From: Ambrosia x helenae
Taxonomy: Eukaryota; Streptophyta; Magnoliopsida; Asterales; Asteraceae
Reading direction: 5' to 3'
NCBI GenBank assembly: GCA_030844895.1
Contig: JAUTDX010007385.1
Location: 124,001 to 188,000 of the forward strand
Length of the DNA: 64,000 nt
The notes under the pieces were generated by a model. That model had not been told where the DNA came from, did no database searches, and saw nothing but the letters and a program-made list of their open reading frames with translations. Positions 41,165-51,845 of this stretch are shown piece after piece. Every line of letters begins with the position of its first letter. The first letter of the stretch is position 1. Made by a program: the position numbers and the translations under genes.

Positions 41165-42292
41165 GGAGAAGCCTAATTATAGTATTAACAAACTAAAATG
41201 GGTGTCTCGTTGGACATTCAGGTGCTGTAGGTCAAAGAATACTGAACAACAGTTTATAAAGGCTGGAAATTCTTACTCTTGGAAATAATTTTATAGCCTA
41301 ATGTACACCCTTATTGGGTTAGTCACAGGACCCCGAATCTCCTATCCTTATAGGAGAAGCCTAATTATAGTATTAACAAACTAAAATGGGTGTCTCGTTG
41401 GACATTCAGGTGCTGTAGGTCAAAGAATACTGAACAACAGTTTATAAAGGCTGGAAATTCTTACTCTTGGAAATAATTTTATAGCCTAATGTACACCCTT
41501 ATTGGGTTAGTCACAGGACCCCGAATCTCCTATCCTTATAGGAGAAGCCTAATTATAGTATTAACAAACTAAAATGGGTGTCTCGTTGGACATTCAGGTG
41601 CTGTAGGTCAAAGAATACTGAACAACAGTTTATAAAGGCTGGAAATTCTTACTCTTGGAAATAATTTTATAGCCTAATGTACACCCTTATTGGGTTAGTC
41701 ACAGGACCCCGAATCTCCTATCCTTATAGGAGAAGCCTAATTATAGTATTAACAAACTAAAATGGGTGTCTCGTTGGACATTCAGGTGCTGTAGGTCAAA
41801 GAATACTGAACAACAGTTTATAAAGGCTGGAAATTCTTACTCTTGGAAATAATTTTATAGCCTAATGTACACCCTTATTGGGTTAGTCACAGGACCCCGA
41901 ATCTCCTATCCTTATAGGAGAAGCCTAATTATAGTATTAACAAACTAAAATGGGTGTCTCGTTGGACATTCAGGTGCTGTAGGTCAAAGAATACTGAACA
42001 ACAGTTTATAAAGGCTGGAAATTCTTACTCTTGGAAATAATTTTATAGCCTAATGTACACCCTTATTGGGTTAGTCACAGGACCCCGAATCTCCTATCCT
42101 TATAGGAGAAGCCTAATTATAGTATTAACAAACTAAAATGGGTGTCTCGTTGGACATTCAGGTGCTGTAGGTCAAAGAATACTGAACAACAGTTTATAAA
42201 GGCTGGAAATTCTTACTCTTGGAAATAATTTTATAGCCTAATGTACACCCTTATTGGGTTAGTCACAGGACCCCGAATCTCCTATCCTTATA

Positions 42293-42441
42293 GGAAAGCC
42301 TAATTATAGTATTAACAAACTAAAATGGGTGTCTCGTTGGACATTCAGGTGCTGTAGGTCAAAGAATACTGAACAACAGTTTATAAAGGCTGGAAATTCT
42401 TACTCTTGGAAATAATTTTATAGCCTAATGTACACCCTTAT
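42293..42441 (+). repeat. Truncated last forward monomer
   Basis: The unit begins with GGAAAGCC in place of GGAGAAGCC (one base lost near 42,295) and stops at monomer base 148-150, inside ACACCCTTAT. The final AT can equally be assigned to the adapter that follows. Truncation at this base is matched by the restart of the reverse arm at the same monomer base. Confidence 0.9.
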
Positions 42442-42477
42442 CTCTCAACAACAACAATAGGGAGGAAAGAGAAGATT
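42440..42477. other. Residual PacBio SMRTbell hairpin adapter (sequencing artefact)
   Basis: The only non-satellite sequence in the window. It reads in order ATCTCTC, AACAACAACAA, TAGGGAGGA, AAGAGAAGAT. The standard PacBio SMRTbell adapter, as I know it, runs ATCTCTCTC, four AAC units, a GGA-repeat block, AAAA, then GAGAGAGAT. The order and composition match, and the observed copy is about eight bases shorter with small indels and a substitution, as expected for an uncorrected read segment that escaped adapter trimming. The flanking satellite is inverted exactly here, which is what a hairpin adapter produces when the polymerase goes around it. The exact end bases are ambiguous by one or two positions, because AT at 42,440-42,441 and T at 42,477 can belong to either side. 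Confidence 0.93.
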
Positions 42478-44521
42478 GGGTGTCCATTAGGCTATAAAAT
42501 TATTTCCAAGAGTAAGAATTTCCAGCCTTTATAAACTGTTGTTCAGTATTCTTTGACCTACAGCACCTGAATGTCCAACGAGACACCCATTTTAGTTTGT
42601 TAATACTATAATTAGGCTTCTCCTATAAGGATAGGAGATTCGGGGTCCTGTGACTAACCCAATAAGGGTGTACATTAGGCTATAAAATTATTTCCAAGAG
42701 TAAGAATTTCCAGCCTTTATAAACTGTTGTTCAGTATTCTTTGACCTACAGCACCTGAATGTCCAACGAGACACCCATTTTAGTTTGTTAATACTATAAT
42801 TAGGCTTCTCCTATAAGGATAGGAGATTCGGGGTCCTGTGACTAACCCAATAAGGGTGTACATTAGGCTATAAAATTATTTCCAAGAGTAAGAATTTCCA
42901 GCCTTTATAAACTGTTGTTCAGTATTCTTTGACCTACAGCACCTGAATGTCCAACGAGACACCCATTTTAGTTTGTTAATACTATAATTAGGCTTCTCCT
43001 ATAAGGATAGGAGATTCGGGGTCCTGTGACTAACCCAATAAGGGTGTACATTAGGCTATAAAATTATTTCCAAGAGTAAGAATTTCCAGCCTTTATAAAC
43101 TGTTGTTCAGTATTCTTTGACCTACAGCACCTGAATGTCCAACGAGACACCCATTTTAGTTTGTTAATACTATAATTAGGCTTCTCCTATAAGGATAGGA
43201 GATTCGGGGTCCTGTGACTAACCCAATAAGGGTGTACATTAGGCTATAAAATTATTTCCAAGAGTAAGAATTTCCAGCCTTTATAAACTGTTGTTCAGTA
43301 TTCTTTGACCTACAGCACCTGAATGTCCAACGAGACACCCATTTTAGTTTGTTAATACTATAATTAGGCTTCTCCTATAAGGATAGGAGATTCGGGGTCC
43401 TGTGACTAACCCAATAAGGGTGTACATTAGGCTATAAAATTATTTCCAAGAGTAAGAATTTCCAGCCTTTATAAACTGTTGTTCAGTATTCTTTGACCTA
43501 CAGCACCTGAATGTCCAACGAGACACCCATTTTAGTTTGTTAATACTATAATTAGGCTTCTCCTATAAGGATAGGAGATTCGGGGTCCTGTGACTAACCC
43601 AATAAGGGTGTACATTAGGCTATAAAATTATTTCCAAGAGTAAGAATTTCCAGCCTTTATAAACTGTTGTTCAGTATTCTTTGACCTACAGCACCTGAAT
43701 GTCCAACGAGACACCCATTTTAGTTTGTTAATACTATAATTAGGCTTCTCCTATAAGGATAGGAGATTCGGGGTCCTGTGACTAACCCAATAAGGGTGTA
43801 CATTAGGCTATAAAATTATTTCCAAGAGTAAGAATTTCCAGCCTTTATAAACTGTTGTTCAGTATTCTTTGACCTACAGCACCTGAATGTCCAACGAGAC
43901 ACCCATTTTAGTTTGTTAATACTATAATTAGGCTTCTCCTATAAGGATAGGAGATTCGGGGTCCTGTGACTAACCCAATAAGGGTGTACATTAGGCTATA
44001 AAATTATTTCCAAGAGTAAGAATTTCCAGCCTTTATAAACTGTTGTTCAGTATTCTTTGACCTACAGCACCTGAATGTCCAACGAGACACCCATTTTAGT
44101 TTGTTAATACTATAATTAGGCTTCTCCTATAAGGATAGGAGATTCGGGGTCCTGTGACTAACCCAATAAGGGTGTACATTAGGCTATAAAATTATTTCCA
44201 AGAGTAAGAATTTCCAGCCTTTATAAACTGTTGTTCAGTATTCTTTGACCTACAGCACCTGAATGTCCAACGAGACACCCATTTTAGTTTGTTAATACTA
44301 TAATTAGGCTTCTCCTATAAGGATAGGAGATTCGGGGTCCTGTGACTAACCCAATAAGGGTGTACATTAGGCTATAAAATTATTTCCAAGAGTAAGAATT
44401 TCCAGCCTTTATAAACTGTTGTTCAGTATTCTTTGACCTACAGCACCTGAATGTCCAACGAGACACCCATTTTAGTTTGTTAATACTATAATTAGGCTTC
44501 TCCTATAAGGATAGGAGATTC

Positions 44522-47500
44522 GGGTCCTGTGACTAACCCAATAAGGGTGTACATTAGGCTATAAAATTATTTCCAAGAGTAAGAATTTCCAGCCTTTATA
44601 AACTGTTGTTCAGTATTCTTTGACCTACACACCTGAATGTCCAACGAGACACCCATTTTAGTTTGTTAATACTATAATTAGGCTTCTCCTATAAGGATAG
44701 GAGATTCGGGGTCCTGTGACTAACCCAATAAGGGTGTACATTAGGCTATAAAATTATTTCCAAGAGTAAGAATTTCCAGCCTTTATAAACTGTTGTTCAG
44801 TATTCTTTGACCTACAGCACCTGAATGTCCAACGAGACACCCATTTTAGTTTGTTAATACTATAATTAGGCTTCTCCTATAAGGATAGGAGATTCGGGTC
44901 CTGTGACTAACCCAATAAGGGTGTACATTAGGCTATAAAATTATTTCCAAGAGTAAGAATTTCCAGCCTTTATAAACTGTTGTTCAGTATTCTTTGACCT
45001 ACAGCACCTGAATGTCCAACGAGACACCCATTTTAGTTTGTTAATACTATAATTAGGCTTCTCCTATAAGGATAGGAGATTCGGGGTCCTGTGACTAACC
45101 CAATAAGGGTGTACATTAGGCTATAAAATTATTTCCAAGAGTAAGAATTTCCAGCCTTTATAAACTGTTGTTCAGTATTCTTTGACCTACAGCACCTGAA
45201 TGTCCAACGAGACACCCATTTTAGTTTGTTAATACTATAATTAGGCTTCTCCTATAAGGATAGGAGATTCGGGTCCTGTGACTAACCCAATAAGGGTGTA
45301 CATTAGGCTATAAAATTATTTCCAAGAGTAAGAATTTCCAGCCTTTATAAACTGTTGTTCAGTATTCTTTGACCTACAGCACCTGAATGTCCAACGAGAC
45401 ACCCATTTTAGTTTGTTAATACTATAATTAGGCTTCTCCTATAAGGATAGGAGATTCGGGGTCCTGTGACTAACCCAATAAGGGTGTACATTAGGCTATA
45501 AAATTATTTCCAAGAGTAAGAATTTCCAGCCTTTATAAACTGTTGTTCAGTATTCTTTGACCTACAGCACCTGAATGTCCAACGAGACACCCATTTTAGT
45601 TTGTTAATACTATAATTAGGCTTCTCCTATAAGGATAGGAGATTCGGGGTCCTGTGACTAACCCAATAAGGGTGTACATTAGGCTATAAAATTATTTCCA
45701 AGAGTAAGAATTTCCAGCCTTTATAAACTGTTGTTCAGTATTCTTTGACCTACAGCACCTGAATGTCCAACGAGACACCCATTTTAGTTTGTTAATACTA
45801 TAATTAGGCTTCTCCTATAAGGATAGGAGATTCGGGGTCCTGTGACTAACCCAATAAGGGTGTACATTAGGCTATAAAATTATTTCCAAGAGTAAGAATT
45901 TCCAGCCTTTATAAACTGTTGTTCAGTATTCTTTGACCTACAGCACCTGAATGTCCAACGAGACACCCATTTTAGTTTGTTAATACTATAATTAGGCTTC
46001 TCCTATAAGGATAGGAGATTCGGGGTCCTGTGACTAACCCAATAAGGGTGTACATTAGGCTATAAAATTATTTCCAAGAGTAAGAATTTCCAGCCTTTAT
46101 AAACTGTTGTTCAGTATTCTTTGACCTACAGCACCTGAATGTCCAACGAGACACCCATTTTAGTTTGTTAATACTATAATTAGGCTTCTCCTATAAGGAT
46201 AGGAGATTCGGGGTCCTGTGACTAACCCAATAAGGGTGTACATTAGGCTATAAAATTATTTCCAAGAGTAAGAATTTCCAGCCTTTATAAACTGTTGTTC
46301 AGTATTCTTTGACCTACAGCACCTGAATGTCCAACGAGACACCCATTTTAGTTTGTTAATACTATAATTAGGCTTCTCCTATAAGGATAGGAGATTCGGG
46401 GTCCTGTGACTAACCCAATAAGGGTGTACATTAGGCTATAAAATTATTTCCAAGAGTAAGAATTTCCAGCCTTTATAAACTGTTGTTCAGTATTCTTTGA
46501 CCTACAGCACCTGAATGTCCAACGAGACACCCATTTTAGTTTGTTAATACTATAATTAGGCTTCTCCTATAAGGATAGGAGATTCGGGGTCCTGTGACTA
46601 ACCCAATAAGGGTGTACATTAGGCTATAAAATTATTTCCAAGAGTAAGAATTTCCAGCCTTTATAAACTGTTGTTCAGTATTCTTTGACCTACAGCACCT
46701 GAATGTCCAACGAGACACCCATTTTAGTTTGTTAATACTATAATTAGGCTTCTCCTATAAGGATAGGAGATTCGGGGTCCTGTGACTAACCCAATAAGGG
46801 TGTACATTAGGCTATAAAATTATTTCCAAGAGTAAGAATTTCCAGCCTTTATAAACTGTTGTTCAGTATTCTTTGACCTACAGCACCTGAATGTCCAACG
46901 AGACACCCATTTTAGTTTGTTAATACTATAATTAGGCTTCTCCTATAAGGATAGGAGATTCGGGGTCCTGTGACTAACCCAATAAGGGTGTACATTAGGC
47001 TATAAAATTATTTCCAAGAGTAAGAATTTCCAGCCTTTATAAACTGTTGTTCAGTATTCTTTGACCTACAGCACCTGAATGTCCAACGAGACACCCATTT
47101 TAGTTTGTTAATACTATAATTAGGCTTCTCCTATAAGGATAGGAGATTCGGGGTCCTGTGACTAACCCAATAAGGGTGTACATTAGGCTATAAAATTATT
47201 TCCAAGAGTAAGAATTTCCAGCCTTTATAAACTGTTGTTCAGTATTCTTTGACCTACAGCACCTGAATGTCCAACGAGACACCCATTTTAGTTTGTTAAT
47301 ACTATAATTAGGCTTCTCCTATAAGGATAGGAGATTCGGGGTCCTGTGACTAACCCAATAAGGGTGTACATTAGGCTATAAAATTATTTCCAAGAGTAAG
47401 AATTTCCAGCCTTTATAAACTGTTGTTCAGTATTCTTTGACCTACAGCACCTGAATGTCCAACGAGACACCCATTTTAGTTTGTTAATACTATAATTAGG

Positions 47501-50500
47501 CTTCTCCTATAAGGATAGGAGATTCGGGTCCTGTGACTAACCCAATAAGGGTGTACATTAGGCTATAAAATTATTTCCAAGAGTAAGAATTTCCAGCCTT
47601 TATAAACTGTTGTTCAGTATTCTTTGACCTACACACCTGAATGTCCAACGAGACACCCATTTTAGTTTGTTAATACTATAATTAGGCTTCTCCTATAAGG
47701 ATAGGAGATTCGGGGTCCTGTGACTAACCCAATAAGGGTGTACATTAGGCTATAAAATTATTTCCAAGAGTAAGAATTTCCAGCCTTTATAAACTGTTGT
47801 TCAGTATTCTTTGACCTACACACCTGAATGTCCAACGAGACACCCATTTTAGTTTGTTAATACTATAATTAGGCTTCTCCTATAAGGATAGGAGATTCGG
47901 GGTCCTGTGACTAACCCAATAAGGGTGTACATTAGGCTATAAAATTATTTCCAAGAGTAAGAATTTCCAGCCTTTATAAACTGTTGTTCAGTATTCTTTG
48001 ACCTACAGCACCTGAATGTCCAACGAGACACCCATTTTAGTTTGTTAATACTATAATTAGGCTTCTCCTATAAGGATAGGAGATTCGGGGTCCTGTGACT
48101 AACCCAATAAGGGTGTACATTAGGCTATAAAATTATTTCCAAGAGTAAGAATTTCCAGCCTTTATAAACTGTTGTTCAGTATTCTTTGACCTACAGCACC
48201 TGAATGTCCAACGAGACACCCATTTTAGTTTGTTAATACTATAATTAGGCTTCTCCTATAAGGATAGGAGATTCGGGGTCCTGTGACTAACCCAATAAGG
48301 GTGTACATTAGGCTATAAAATTATTTCCAAGAGTAAGAATTTCCAGCCTTTATAAACTGTTGTTCAGTATTCTTTGACCTACAGCACCTGAATGTCCAAC
48401 GAGACACCCATTTTAGTTTGTTAATACTATAATTAGGCTTCTCCTATAAGGATAGGAGATTCGGGGTCCTGTGACTAACCCAATAAGGGTGTACATTAGG
48501 CTATAAAATTATTTCCAAGAGTAAGAATTTCCAGCCTTTATAAACTGTTGTTCAGTATTCTTTGACCTACAGCACCTGAATGTCCAACGAGACACCCATT
48601 TTAGTTTGTTAATACTATAATTAGGCTTCTCCTATAAGGATAGGAGATTCGGGGTCCTGTGACTAACCCAATAAGGGTGTACATTAGGCTATAAAATTAT
48701 TTCCAAGAGTAAGAATTTCCAGCCTTTATAAACTGTTGTTCAGTATTCTTTGACCTACAGCACCTGAATGTCCAACGAGACACCCATTTTAGTTTGTTAA
48801 TACTATAATTAGGCTTCTCCTATAAGGATAGGAGATTCGGGGTCCTGTGACTAACCCAATAAGGGTGTACATTAGGCTATAAAATTATTTCCAAGAGTAA
48901 GAATTTCCAGCCTTTATAAACTGTTGTTCAGTATTCTTTGACCTACAGCACCTGAATGTCCAACGAGACACCCATTTTAGTTTGTTAATACTATAATTAG
49001 GCTTCTCCTATAAGGATAGGAGATTCGGGGTCCTGTGACTAACCCAATAAGGGTGTACATTAGGCTATAAAATTATTTCCAAGAGTAAGAATTTCCAGCC
49101 TTTATAAACTGTTGTTCAGTATTCTTTGACCTACACACCTGAATGTCCAACGAGACACCCATTTTAGTTTGTTAATACTATAATTAGGCTTCTCCTATAA
49201 GGATAGGAGATTCGGGGTCCTGTGACTAACCCAATAAGGGTGTACATTAGGCTATAAAATTATTTCCAAGAGTAAGAATTTCCAGCCTTTATAAACTGTT
49301 GTTCAGTATTCTTTGACCTACAGCACCTGAATGTCCAACGAGACACCCATTTTAGTTTGTTAATACTATAATTAGGCTTCTCCTATAAGGATAGGAGATT
49401 CGGGGTCCTGTGACTAACCCAATAAGGGTGTACATTAGGCTATAAAATTATTTCCAAGAGTAAGAATTTCCAGCCTTTATAAACTGTTGTTCAGTATTCT
49501 TTGACCTACAGCACCTGAATGTCCAACGAGACACCCATTTTAGTTTGTTAATACTATAATTAGGCTTCTCCTATAAGGATAGGAGATTCGGGGTCCTGTG
49601 ACTAACCCAATAAGGGTGTACATTAGGCTATAAAATTATTTCCAAGAGTAAGAATTTCCAGCCTTTATAAACTGTTGTTCAGTATTCTTTGACCTACAGC
49701 ACCTGAATGTCCAACGAGACACCCATTTTAGTTTGTTAATACTATAATTAGGCTTCTCCTATAAGGATAGGAGATTCGGGGTCCTGTGACTAACCCAATA
49801 AGGGTGTACATTAGGCTATAAAATTATTTCCAAGAGTAAGAATTTCCAGCCTTTATAAACTGTTGTTCAGTATTCTTTGACCTACAGCACCTGAATGTCC
49901 AACGAGACACCCATTTTAGTTTGTTAATACTATAATTAGGCTTCTCCTATAAGGATAGGAGATTCGGGTCCTGTGACTAACCCAATAAGGGTGTACATTA
50001 GGCTATAAAATTATTTCCAAGAGTAAGAATTTCCAGCCTTTATAAACTGTTGTTCAGTATTCTTTGACCTACAGCACCTGAATGTCCAACGAGACACCCA
50101 TTTTAGTTTGTTAATACTATAATTAGGCTTCTCCTATAAGGATAGGAGATTCGGGGTCCTGTGACTAACCCAATAAGGGTGTACATTAGGCTATAAAATT
50201 ATTTCCAAGAGTAAGAATTTCCAGCCTTTATAAACTGTTGTTCAGTATTCTTTGACCTACAGCACCTGAATGTCCAACGAGACACCCATTTTAGTTTGTT
50301 AATACTATAATTAGGCTTCTCCTATAAGGATAGGAGATTCGGGGTCCTGTGACTAACCCAATAAGGGTGTACATTAGGCTATAAAATTATTTCCAAGAGT
50401 AAGAATTTCCAGCCTTTATAAACTGTTGTTCAGTATTCTTTGACCTACACACCTGAATGTCCAACGAGACACCCATTTTAGTTTGTTAATACTATAATTA

Positions 50501-51845
50501 GGCTTCTCCTATAAGGATAGGAGATTCGGGGTCCTGTGACTAACCCAATAAGGGTGTACATTAGGCTATAAAATTATTTCCAAGAGTAAGAATTTCCAGC
50601 CTTTATAAACTGTTGTTCAGTATTCTTTGACCTACAGCACCTGAATGTCCAACGAGACACCCATTTTAGTTTGTTAATACTATAATTAGGCTTCTCCTAT
50701 AAGGATAGGAGATTCGGGGTCCTGTGACTAACCCAATAAGGGTGTACATTAGGCTATAAAATTATTTCCAAGAGTAAGAATTTCCAGCCTTTATAAACTG
50801 TTGTTCAGTATTCTTTGACCTACAGCACCTGAATGTCCAACGAGACACCCATTTTAGTTTGTTAATACTATAATTAGGCTTCTCCTATAAGGATAGGAGA
50901 TTCGGGGTCCTGTGACTAACCCAATAAGGGTGTACATTAGGCTATAAAATTATTTCCAAGAGTAAGAATTTCCAGCCTTTATAAACTGTTGTTCAGTATT
51001 CTTTGACCTACAGCACCTGAATGTCCAACGAGACACCCATTTTAGTTTGTTAATACTATAATTAGGCTTCTCCTATAAGGATAGGAGATTCGGGGTCCTG
51101 TGACTAACCCAATAAGGGTGTACATTAGGCTATAAAATTATTTCCAAGAGTAAGAATTTCCAGCCTTTATAAACTGTTGTTCAGTATTCTTTGACCTACA
51201 GCACCTGAATGTCCAACGAGACACCCATTTTAGTTTGTTAATACTATAATTAGGCTTCTCCTATAAGGATAGGAGATTCGGGTCCTGTGACTAACCCAAT
51301 AAGGGTGTACATTAGGCTATAAAATTATTTCCAAGAGTAAGAATTTCCAGCCTTTATAAACTGTTGTTCAGTATTCTTTGACCTACAGCACCTGAATGTC
51401 CAACGAGACACCCATTTTAGTTTGTTAATACTATAATTAGGCTTCTCCTATAAGGATAGGAGATTCGGGGTCCTGTGACTAACCCAATAAGGGTGTACAT
51501 TAGGCTATAAAATTATTTCCAAGAGTAAGAATTTCCAGCCTTTATAAACTGTTGTTCAGTATTCTTTGACCTACAGCACCTGAATGTCCAACGAGACACC
51601 CATTTTAGTTTGTTAATACTATAATTAGGCTTCTCCTATAAGGATAGGAGATTCGGGGTCCTGTGACTAACCCAATAAGGGTGTACATTAGGCTATAAAA
51701 TTATTTCCAAGAGTAAGAATTTCCAGCCTTTATAAACTGTTGTTCAGTATTCTTTGACCTACAGCACCTGAATGTCCAACGAGACACCCATTTTAGTTTG
51801 TTAATACTATAATTAGGCTTCTCCTATAAGGATAGGAGATTCGGG
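44522..51845 (-). repeat. Seven reverse-arm monomers with GGGG shortened to GGG
   Basis: In ATTCGGGGTCC one G is missing at seven places; the remaining GGG runs start at 44,522, 44,896, 45,271, 47,526, 49,966, 51,280 and 51,843. Each gives a 187-bp unit and a phase change of -1. In monomer numbering this is the CCCC run at 167-170. No forward-arm unit has a shortened CCCC, although 225 of them could. Confidence 0.88.
44629..50450 (-). repeat. Five reverse-arm monomers with G lost in CTACAGCACC
   Basis: CTACAGCACC reads CTACACACC at five places, with the missing G after about 44,629, 47,633, 47,820, 49,135 and 50,449. The lost G is the complement of monomer base 61. Phase drops by one each time. 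Unlike the other frequent lesions this is not in a homopolymer, so the recurrence is notable. Confidence 0.88.

Larger units (their letters stand above)
1..42441 (+). repeat. 188-bp satellite, tandem array, forward arm
   Basis: Head-to-tail tandem repeat with a 188-bp period, about 225.8 units (225 complete units to 42,292, then a partial one). Unit 165 starts at 30,833, exactly 164 x 188 bases after position 1, so no unit before it changes length. Later unit starts checked by phase are 31,021, 31,208, 33,652, 33,839, 36,471, 36,658, 39,478, 39,664, 39,852, 40,038, 40,978, 41,165 and 42,293. There is no spacer or unrelated insertion, and no higher-order pattern such as alternating monomer types. 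The length is close to a nucleosome repeat, as in many centromeric satellites, but position in the genome cannot be told from here. I do not recognise the family. Confidence 0.98.
30893..51845. other. Inferred extent of the single adapter-containing read
   Basis: All 20 departures from the monomer outside the adapter junction lie between these limits: eight left of the adapter and twelve right of it. The zone is about 21 kb and the adapter at about 42,458 is near its middle (about 11.6 kb left, 9.4 kb right). A single long read that no other read could correct, joined to error-free consensus on both sides, explains this. The true read ends may lie somewhat beyond the outermost lesions, because lesions are sparse. 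Confidence 0.6.

Noticed and set aside
1..42441. Higher-order repeat (alternating monomer types)
   Set aside because: The units are identical apart from sparse isolated lesions that do not recur with a fixed multi-unit period.
30893..51845. The 20 lesions as true monomer variants of evolutionary interest
   Set aside because: They cluster around the adapter, are mostly single-base losses in G runs specific to reading direction, and are absent from the mirrored positions. Read error is more likely, although recurrence at monomer base 61 is kept as an open question.
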